In this document: positions 8,134 to 14,096 of the stretch, in pieces
Layout: each line of letters starts with the position of its first letter
Numbering within the stretch: the first letter of the stretch is position 1
Notes under the pieces: model-generated
Seen by the model: the letters and a program-made list of their open reading frames with translations, nothing else
The model's database searches: none
Told to the model about the DNA's origin: nothing
Translations under genes and position numbers: made by a program
Origin: an uncultured Clostridia bacterium
GTDB taxonomy: Bacteria > Bacillota > Clostridia > TANB77 > CAG-508
DNA: 14,437 nucleotides
Assembly (NCBI GenBank): GCA_944389715.1
Contig: CALXNI010000096.1
Coordinates: 1 to 14,437, forward strand
Reading direction: 5' to 3'

Positions 8134-8191
8134 AAAACTAAAATATTAATAAAAATGAAACATCATTTAAAATTAATATTTTAGTTTTTTT
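8134..8191 (+). terminator. Long A/T hairpin terminator after the pilin-like gene
   Basis: CTAAAATATTAAT pairs with ATTAATATTTTAG. An inner AATGA-AACA-TCATT stem caps it and a run of T at 8185-8191 follows. The layout and stem sequence match the hairpin after ftsH. Confidence 0.8.
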
Positions 8192-8255
8192 ATTAGCAAT
8201 AAATTACTATCTGGAATAAATTTTAATTTATCCCATTAAATTTTTTAAAATCTGT

Positions 8256-8475
8256 AGGGGTGGCAATCTGCCGTCCAAGAATATGCAAAATTAATTGCAA
8301 ACGTTGTAGGGGCGATTTTAATCGCCCGCAAAGAGATTGCAAACGTTGTAGGGGTCGGCGTCCTCGACGACACGCATAAAATCGCATAATAAACATATTG
8401 CAAACGTTGTAGGCGGGCCTTGTGTCCGCCCGAGAAAATTGTTTTTTTTTGGACGGACACAAGGCCCGCCCCTAC
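8256..8475. repeat. Second cluster of GTAGGGG-type palindromic repeats
   Basis: Units begin at 8256, 8307, 8349 and 8410, plus one in opposite orientation ending CCCGCCCCTAC at 8475. The exact 16-mer TTGCAAACGTTGTAGG precedes or starts three units (8295-8310, 8337-8352, 8398-8413). The last two units form a large hairpin, CGGGCCTTGTGTCCG against CGGACACAAGGCCCG. Spacings are irregular and unit interiors differ, so this is not a CRISPR array. No gene is seen between 8098 and 8684. Confidence 0.85.
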
Positions 8476-8534
8476 AAAGAAATTACCAATACGTTCCGAA
8501 ATATCCAAACCAAATAATATATCTATATTACCAG

Positions 8535-8596
8535 TCGCTAGGACGGAGGCAAAAATTTCATATTCATGAAATTTTATGACCTCGCGTCCAACGCTC
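8535..8596. repeat. Imperfect hairpin element upstream of secG
   Basis: GGACGGAGG (8541-8549) pairs with CCTCGCGTCC (8580-8589) around an inner perfect stem AAAATTTCAT-ATTC-ATGAAATTTT. Its sequence is unrelated to the GTAGGGG units. It may be another dispersed element or an upstream terminator, although it lacks a T-run. Confidence 0.6.
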
Positions 8597-8622
8597 TCAA
8601 TTATAAAAGATAAACAAAAATG

Positions 8623-8651
8623 TTGCATTTTGATTTTTAGTATGCTAAAAT
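8623..8651 (+). promoter_or_regulatory. Promoter of secG
   Basis: TTGCAT (8623-8628) and TAAAAT (8646-8651) are separated by 17 bp, with a TGC extended -10 just before. The position, 34 nt before the start codon, fits a short leader with GGAGG. Confidence 0.65.
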
Positions 8652-8684
8652 GTATTAGTCAAATTAAATTGGAGGTAATTAGCA

Positions 8685-8933
8685 GTGGATATATTAAAAA
8701 ATGTTGTAACAGTAATTTATGTAATAAATTGTTTGGTTTTAATAGTAATTTGTTTAATGCAATCAAAAGAAGATGAAGGAGCATCAGGAGCAATAGTTGG
8801 AGGAAGTTCATCAAGCTTTTATGAGAAAAATAAAGGTAGAACAAAAGAAGGAAGATTAAAAAAATGGACTATTATTCTTGGAATATTATTTGTAATACTT
8901 ACAATTGTTCTTGGAATATTATATATGTTATAA
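8685..8933 (+). CDS. secG: SecG preprotein translocase subunit
   Basis: Small accessory subunit of the SecYEG channel that assists protein export. The 82-residue protein has the SecG layout: helix about 4-24, a Gly/Ser-rich loop with QSKEDEGASGAIVGGSSSSF at about 26-45, and a second helix at about 62-82. Length is normal for the family. The GTG start is preceded by GGAGG at the right distance (8671-8675). It is a single-gene unit with its own promoter and terminator. No in-frame CGG. Confidence 0.92.
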   Translation: MDILKNVVTVIYVINCLVLIVICLMQSKEDEGASGAIVGGSSSSFYEKNKGRTKEGRLKKWTIILGILFVILTIVLGILYML

Positions 8934-8944
8934 AAAAGTGCAAC

Positions 8945-8979
8945 AAATAAGAAGGATTTTTAAAGATCCTTCTTATTTT
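8945..8979. terminator. Hairpin terminator between secG and the ger operon
   Basis: AAATAAGAAGGAT and ATCCTTCTTATTTT form a 13-bp stem around an 8-nt loop, with T-rich sequence on both sides. It lies between convergent genes, so it probably works in both directions. The stop codon of the minus-strand small gene overlaps its edge. Confidence 0.85.
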
Positions 8980-9160
8980 AGTTAATGCCTTTTATAAAAA
9001 CAACTAAATTTGAAAAAGTAAAAGTAGCTATTGCAATAACAATAACAGTTATACCACCTGCTTTATTACTTCTTTTTTTTATTTCGTAAAATCCATAAGC
9101 TATTGTTTTTATAAAAATTATAATAGATAAAATAGTTACTAAAACTTTCAATAAAATCAC
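8978..9160 (-). CDS. Small two-helix membrane protein at the end of the ger operon
   Basis: I do not recognise this 60-residue protein. It has a hydrophobic helix at about 3-22, a basic link (EIKKRSNKAGG) and a second helix at about 36-56. GTG 9160 is given as start with AAAAGG just upstream, but the spacing is short; TTG 9151 is an alternative. If gerC is read through its CGG site, that gene ends at 9167, only 6 nt before this start, which makes a tight operon. The context suggests an accessory role with the germinant receptor, comparable in place to the small GerD/GerX-type extra subunits, but this is inference. Confidence 0.6.
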   Translation of the reverse strand: MILLKVLVTILSIIIFIKTIAYGFYEIKKRSNKAGGITVIVIAIATFTFSNLVVFIKGIN

Positions 9161-9166
9161 AACCTT

Positions 9167-10400
9167 TTAAGATTTTGTAGATAATTCACCGATTTCTAAT
9201 ATTAGAATTTACATTTACAGAGAAAAATGAATTTTGATAGTTATATAACCAATCAGATTCTATCCAGTCATTCCATGTTAAATAATTACCAATTACGTGT
9301 CTTCCAAAATTTGCAATATCACATTTATACTCTTTTGAAGTTTTATATAGGTAAGACAATATATTTTGTTCTAAATATGAATTTGTATAATCTTCAATAA
9401 GCTTTAAGTTTTCTTCAGTAGAATAATCCAAATTTTCATCTAAAGATGTTATATTACCAGTTACAAACACATTGCATGTAATATAGGGGGTACCATTAAT
9501 AAGTTCTACCGATGATTCAGTATCTTTAGGCGTTGTTAAATATAAATTAATTATAGCTTCAGAATTAAAAGGACTGGGAATAGAAATAGTAGCACTTTTA
9601 AACTTATTTACTATTAAAAGATGACATAATGATTCCATTCCATTTAGTTCACCAACAAGCCTATCATGGTTAAAAACTGCAAGTCCCATATTTTCTAAAA
9701 CAGTTTCACTTTTTATAGGTGTTTCTCCTGCCTTATAGCTACCTTGTAAATCATAAGGAGCAATATCATTATTACTAGAATTTTCAGAAGATGTATTAAT
9801 TCCACCCAAAATAGCATGTGGCTGAGTAGTAGTACTAAGCATATCAGAATAAAAATCTGATAATGTTACATCTTCAGTAAAACCAGTATACTCACTTGAA
9901 TTTAAAGTAAGTTCATAATACCTTGCTGATACACTTTCTAGAGTAGGCTTAGAATTTTCAAGATAGTCAGAAGCATCACAACGGCTAATAATTATATTAC
10001 AATCAGGTCTCATTTCTAAATCATTTACTAAAGTAAAAATATATTCAGATACACCTTCATATGCAAGTTCTTCAGATATAATAATTGCTTTACAATGAGA
10101 AAGATTAACTTTTTTACTAATATAATTATCTACTAAGCTAATACCAGAATCAATAGAAGCACAATCTACACTTGTAACAGTTGATTCTTGTGATTGACTA
10201 CTTCCACCACCGCTACTAGAGCTATTACCAAGGATAGCAAACTGAAAAGAAAGTTTTAATTTATCATTATCTCCTTTATCAATTCCTATTGCTACAGCAT
10301 AAGCTAGAGTTTCTAATCCTTGAGCACTATAGCACCCGGAAAGCGAAATAGAACAAAATATTATTATTATAATTAATGATATAAGTCTTTTAATTTGCAT
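9167..10400 (-). CDS. Spore germination receptor lipoprotein GerC (GerAC type), last residues reached by +1 frameshift at CGG 9191
   Basis: Outer-face lipoprotein subunit of the nutrient germinant receptor in the inner spore membrane. It begins with a hydrophobic signal and lipobox LSGC, Cys23. The family segments ETLAYAVAIGIDKG and SHCKAIIISEELA are present. ATG 10400 is chosen because AAGGAG lies 8 nt upstream. Read straight, the frame meets CGG-TGA and ends NSNIRNR. Skipping C9191 gives NIRN-G-ELSTKS and TAA at 9169-9167, 410 residues. GerC proteins commonly end with a basic beta strand followed by Gly, as here, so the shifted end fits better, though only six residues follow the Gly. It overlaps the end of gerB. 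CGG across codons (TCG-GTA, AGC-GGT) leaves the frame unchanged. Confidence 0.88.
9188..9191 (-). other. +1 frameshift site AAT-C-GGT at the end of gerC
   Basis: CGG at 9191-9189 is directly followed by TGA in the unshifted frame (CGG-TGA). Skipping C9191 reads GGT-GAA-TTA and ends seven codons later at TAA. This is the only site where CGG stands next to a stop. Confidence 0.75.
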
Positions 10401-11490
10401 CAAAATGTCTCCTTTTTAACTTTAAATTTGCAAGTATTAGTATTATTAAACTTAAAATAAAAACTAAAATAATAGTCCAATATTTAAAGACAACATTTTG
10501 TAAAAATTTTAAGATAGCAATATTATTGTATAAAAGCGAAAGTACAAATATAAGGTTAATTAATATATATATCATTTCTTTATTATCTTTAATTTTTGTT
10601 ATTTTTTTGAATATATAAGTAATTAAGTGAGTAGTAAAAGCAAGAAAAGATAAAGTAGATAATATCCACACAAAAATAAAAATAGCATCAACCCTTTGAA
10701 AAAATTTGCCAAACTCAATAATTCTAGTAAGTAAGTATACTGATAACATTTCATCTGTAAAAGAGATAAAAGGAAATACCATAATTAAGCATATAACACT
10801 TAAAAATAAGTATATTGCAGATATTATTGTAGAACTTATTGCTATCTTTTTAAACTCGTTAGGGTTATCTAATATAGGGATAAGAAAAAAAAGATAAGCA
10901 AAAGAGCTAAAGGCAAAAATATTGCAAATTCCAACCAAAAAAGTTTTATCTACTCCATAGCCCATTATTGGATAAATTTGTTCAAATACAAAGTTTTTAG
11001 CTGTTGCAAATAGGATTACTAGTAAACTAAAAGATAGTATAATTGTAATAATTAAATTTACTTTAGATATTGCTTTAATTCCAATCTTTGCAACCATAAG
11101 TACAGGAATCAGAAATAACAAAAGTAAAAATGCTAAAGGAGAGTTTTCAAAATATATAAGTTTTAAGCTACTTGCAAAATATCTTATTACTATAGAACTT
11201 AGAAAAATGAAAAATAAAATATAAAGAATACCAACTATAGCTTTTAATATTTTACCACCTAAGAACTCAGAAATATCTACAATATCTGAGCTAGAGAAGG
11301 GTTTAAACAATTTACAAATAAATAGGCAAAACAATATGGCAATAATACTTACATATAAAACATTAAGCCATGAAGAAGAACCTGTATTTATAATAATACA
11401 GCTAGGTAAATTTAATACAATTTGCGTAATAGTAACCATTACCATTATAGAAGTAGCTTCAAATTTTCCTATTTTTTGTAAAGAATCCAT
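10390..11490 (-). CDS. Spore germination receptor permease-like subunit GerB (GerAB type)
   Basis: Integral membrane subunit of the germinant receptor, related to APC-type amino acid transporters and thought to bind the germinant. The 366-residue protein has about ten hydrophobic helices. An N-terminal GKFEATSIMVMVTITQIVLN segment matches the family start, and a short basic C-terminus ends it. The ATG begins just after the gerA TAG stop, and the gene overlaps the start of gerC, so the three are translated together. No in-frame CGG occurs, and this is the only one of the three receptor genes read without a shift. Confidence 0.92.
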   Translation of the reverse strand: MDSLQKIGKFEATSIMVMVTITQIVLNLPSCIIINTGSSSWLNVLYVSIIAILFCLFICKLFKPFSSSDIVDISEFLGGKILKAIVGILYILFFIFLSSIVIRYFASSLKLIYFENSPLAFLLLLFLIPVLMVAKIGIKAISKVNLIITIILSFSLLVILFATAKNFVFEQIYPIMGYGVDKTFLVGICNIFAFSSFAYLFFLIPILDNPNEFKKIAISSTIISAIYLFLSVICLIMVFPFISFTDEMLSVYLLTRIIEFGKFFQRVDAIFIFVWILSTLSFLAFTTHLITYIFKKITKIKDNKEMIYILINLIFVLSLLYNNIAILKFLQNVVFKYWTIILVFILSLIILILANLKLKRRHFDAN

Positions 11491-11492
11491 AT

Positions 11493-13185
11493 CTATTTAT
11501 TTCCTTTCCAAAATTTCCATGCCATACTTATTTTTTCTTGTGAATTAGGATTTTTAGTGTTTAAAAAACCTGCTCTTTTTTCTCTTCGCCACATAGGTTT
11601 AATAAAATAAGAGGTATCAGTATTTAGATTTGTAACAGGTAAATATGGTGCTAAATAAGAAACACCAAATGATTTATAATCTGCAAGTAGTACTAGTTGT
11701 ACAAAAACACCAATAGCTATTCCTAAAAAACCTGCAAGATAGCCAAGAATTATATACATAAATCTAAAAATTCTTAAAGTAAAACCAAGAGAAAAATCTG
11801 GAATAGCAAATGAACAAATTGCAGTAATAGCAACTATAATAATTAATATTGGACTTACTAAATTAGCACTTACTGCTGCTTCTCCGAAGTATCAAGGCAC
11901 CAACAATTCCTATAGTTGGACCAATAGGGGTAGGTACTCTAAGACCAGCTTCCCTTATAAGTTCAAAAGAAATTTCCATTAAAAGTATTTCAAAAATAAT
12001 AGGGAAGGGCACAGTATTTCTAGAAGCAGCTATTGTAAATAAAAGTTCAGTTGGAAGTAGCTCAGTATGATAATTGGTAATTGCTACATAAATTCCAGGT
12101 AAAAATAATGTTATAATAAATGCTATTATACGCACTATTTTTAAAAGATTTGAATATTGAAATTTAAGATTTATATCTTCTGGAGAAGATAAAAAATCTA
12201 TAAAAACACCTGGCATTATAAGTGAGTAAGGGCTTCCATTTACTATAACGGCAACTCTTCCTTCTAATATATGGTTTGCAGCTTTATCAGGCCTTTCAGT
12301 AGCTATTATTTGAGGAAATGCAGAATAGCTATTGTCCTGTATTAATTGTTCCAATTGTCCAGAAGATGTAATGTGATCAATATTTAAATTGTTAATTCTA
12401 TATTTTACCTCTGCAACTAAATCGTTATTAGCAATATCTTTTAAATAACAGATTGCAACTTTAGTATTACTAATTTTACCTACAGTAGTATCTTCGATTA
12501 TTAAGTTTTCGTTATTAATTAATCTTCTAAGCATAGAGGTATTAGTCCTTAACTTTTCAACAAAGGATTCTTGAGAACCTCTAATTACAGTTTCGTTTTT
12601 AGGCTCAGAAATACTTCTAGATTCAAACCCTTTTACATCAATAACAAAGCAAGTAGAGAGCGTATCAACCATTAGAGCGCAATCTCCTATATTTACACCA
12701 GAAAAAACGTCTTCGAAACTTTTTACTTTTTCCATACTATTCTGAGGAACTAATGAGCTATAAATATAATCCTCTAAATTAAATTTTTTTACTCTTCTAA
12801 CACTAATATTACTAGCTATTGCTGTAGAAGCAGGAGCTTTAGAACTTTTATTTCTGTACATTAATGGTTTTAAAATAAAATTATTTATGCTTTCAGAACT
12901 TATTAATCCATCAATAAAAAGCAAAGCAGATTTATATTCTTTTCCATTAATATTTAGGTTAAATTCTCTAATCTTAATATCACTATTTATTAATGAATTA
13001 TATTTAACTTTTATATAGTCTAAATTAACACTTAAATTAGAATATAAATTAGTACTGCTGCTTTTTTCTTCATTAGAATTATTAAAATTAATATCGTTTT
13101 CATTACTAGTACTATCAGAAAGAGAGAAGGAGTAATCGTTATTTGGTTCTTGGTATAAAAACAGTTTTTTAAATAAATTATTCAA
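11493..13185 (-). CDS. Spore germination receptor subunit GerA (GerAA type), joined by +1 frameshift at CGG 11886
   Basis: Largest subunit of the germinant receptor. The soluble N-terminal domain carries GDCALMVD and the signature ERPDKAANHILEGRVAV. It is followed by a membrane domain with TELLFTIAASRNTVPFP and VPTPIGPTIGIVGALIL. Read straight, the frame stops six codons after CTT-CGG. Skipping C11886 gives GALIL-G-EAAVSANLVSPI, exactly the conserved GerA continuation, then further helices and a soluble tail to TAG 11493, about 563 residues and normal for the family. TTG 13185 is chosen because GGAGG (13195-13191) stands 5 nt before it; TTG 13197 overlaps that site. A hairpin element ends 4 nt upstream of the binding site. 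Without the shift the receptor would lack its last helices. Confidence 0.9.
11883..11886 (-). other. +1 frameshift site CTT-C-GGA in gerA
   Basis: CGG is in frame at 11886-11884 and followed by A. Skipping the C reads GGA as the conserved Gly of ILGEAAVSA, residue 434. The unshifted frame gives RRSSSKC and stops. Confidence 0.9.
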
Positions 13186-13198
13186 CTTAACCTCCAAT

Positions 13199-13270
13199 GA
13201 GAAACGAATGGGGACAGACGCCTTTTATTTCATTTGAGAAACAAAAGGGGTCTGTCCCCATTCATTTCTC
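13199..13270. repeat. 72-bp inverted-repeat element next to gerA
   Basis: GAATGGGGACAGACGCCTTTT pairs with AAAAGGGGTCTGTCCCCATTC, and GAGAAA/TTTCTC forms the outer ends, around a short A/T loop that itself holds a GAGAAAC copy. It resembles small non-autonomous mobile elements. In 13271-13450 I see only A/T-rich sequence with no gene, and no clear sporulation promoter for gerA. Confidence 0.75.
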
Positions 13271-13453
13271 AAATTACAATTTAATTTTTGAATCTAAACA
13301 ATAACATTTTTTCCAAAAACAACAAAAATATGTATTAAATAGAAACTTAGAATATTAAGTTAAAAAAAAGAGAAAAAAAGAGTAATTAAAAGAATTAAAT
13401 ATTGAAATGAGCAAAAAACGAACAATATAAGCTATAATTGAAGTTAATAATGT

Positions 13454-13481
13454 TTGAATCTTTTTAAGATAATGATATAAT
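13454..13481 (+). promoter_or_regulatory. Promoter of ctsR-mcsA
   Basis: TTGAAT (13454-13459) and TATAAT (13476-13481) are separated by 16 bp. CtsR heptads follow directly, so a bound repressor would cover the transcription start. Confidence 0.7.
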
Positions 13482-13487
13482 ATTAAT

Positions 13488-13510
13488 AGTCAAAGAAAGT
13501 TAAAGTCAAA
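13488..13510 (+). promoter_or_regulatory. CtsR operator heptads
   Basis: AGTCAAA (13488-13494), GAA, AGTTAAA (13498-13504) and a further AGTCAAA (13504-13510) match the CtsR direct-repeat pattern of two RGTCAAA heptads three bases apart. This implies autoregulation, as known for ctsR operons in Firmicutes. Confidence 0.75.
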
Positions 13511-13523
13511 AAAGGTGATGCAA

Positions 13524-13977
13524 ATGAGAATCTCAGATTTAATTGAACAATTTATAAAAGATTTATTTAATGATCAAGAAGAGTATATTGAAATTCAAAG
13601 AAATGAACTTGCAGAAAAATTTAATTGTGTGCCATCACAAATTAATTATGTAATATCAACAAGATTTAGACCATCACAAGGGTATTATGTAGAAAGCAAA
13701 CGTGGTGGGCGGAGGACATATAAGGATAAAAAAAGTAAATTTTACAAAAAGTAATTATTTAATGCATATAATAACTAGTATGGGTGATAAAATAACATCA
13801 AACGAAGTGGATATTTTTATAAGTAATTTTTTATCTTATAACATTATAAATCAAACAGAAGCAAAATTATTAAAAGTAGCAACAAGTGATAATGTACTAA
13901 CAGTACCACAAGAAACAAAAGATACATTAAGAGCAAATATATTTAAAAATATGCTTTTAAATTTAGTAGAGGATTAA
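13524..13977 (+). CDS. ctsR: Heat-shock repressor CtsR, joined by +1 frameshift at CGG 13710
   Basis: Repressor of clp and class III heat-shock genes. ATG 13524 has AAAGG 8 nt upstream and gives the usual start MRISDLIEQF; the in-frame GTG at 13515 is inside the binding site. The winged helix includes CVPSQINYVISTRF. Read straight, the frame turns into RGGRRTYKDKK and stops at 79 codons from 13515. Skipping C13710 gives KRGG-GGHIRIKK, the conserved tetraglycine wing, then the C-terminal dimer and McsB/ClpC-binding domain to TAA 13975-13977. The total is 150 residues, the normal CtsR length. The frame change is at the third glycine (residue 63). Operators and mcsA downstream support the assignment. 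Confidence 0.93.
13710..13713 (+). other. +1 frameshift site GGG-C-GGA in the ctsR glycine loop
   Basis: CGG is in frame at 13710-13712 and is followed by A. Skipping C13710 restores R-G-G-G-G-H-I-R-I, nearly identical to the CtsR wing consensus. Here P-site slippage from GGG to GGC is also possible, unlike at most other sites. Confidence 0.92.
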
Positions 13978-14000
13978 AATTTAGAAAGGGATTGTTTTGA

Positions 14001-14078
14001 ATTTTCATGAAAATGAAAATCCTAGGGACTGTCCCCCAAAAAAATAAAAGTGAAGAGAACAAATACTCTTTAATTTTT
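14001..14078. repeat. Short palindromes between ctsR and mcsA
   Basis: ATTTTCATGAAAAT (14001-14014), GGGACTGTCCC (14025-14035) and AAGAG/CTCTT followed by a T-rich stretch (14053-14078) lie in the 119-nt gap. The last could be a weak attenuator. GGGACTGTCCC resembles the core of the element at 13199-13270. Confidence 0.5.
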
Positions 14079-14096
14079 TGAAGGAGGTAGATTTTT

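Noticed and set aside
8256..8475. CRISPR array
   Set aside because: The repeated 16-mer appears three times, but spacing is irregular (42 and 61 nt), the intervening DNA is itself palindromic repeat, and there are no cas genes.
8245..8628. 127-codon open frame on the minus strand upstream of secG
   Set aside because: It is made largely of the palindromic repeat cluster and the hairpin element, lacks a convincing ribosome-binding site and shows no protein family features.
11493..11759. Separate small membrane protein gene between gerA and gerB
   Set aside because: Its sequence is the normal C-terminal end of GerA and joins it exactly through the frameshift at 11886; the apparent start is an internal methionine.
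13271..13450. Sporulation sigma-G promoter for the ger operon
   Set aside because: I looked on the minus strand for a GNATR-type -35 and CATNNTA-type -10 at suitable spacing and found no convincing pair.
867..13713. Random sequencing errors or ordinary pseudogenes as the cause of six broken genes
   Set aside because: All breaks are the same change, one C before GGA or GGT with CGG in frame. The genes show no other lesions, and CGGA out of frame elsewhere is harmless. A systematic artefact cannot be excluded without reads, but random error or decay would not give this pattern.
867..13713. CGG reassigned to another amino acid
   Set aside because: Reading CGG as any single residue leaves the wrong frame and soon meets a stop at most sites; only a one-base change of frame restores the families.
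13702..13977. Separate 91-residue protein after a short ctsR
   Set aside because: It is the C-terminal domain of CtsR in the +1 frame; the joined protein has the normal length of 150 residues.
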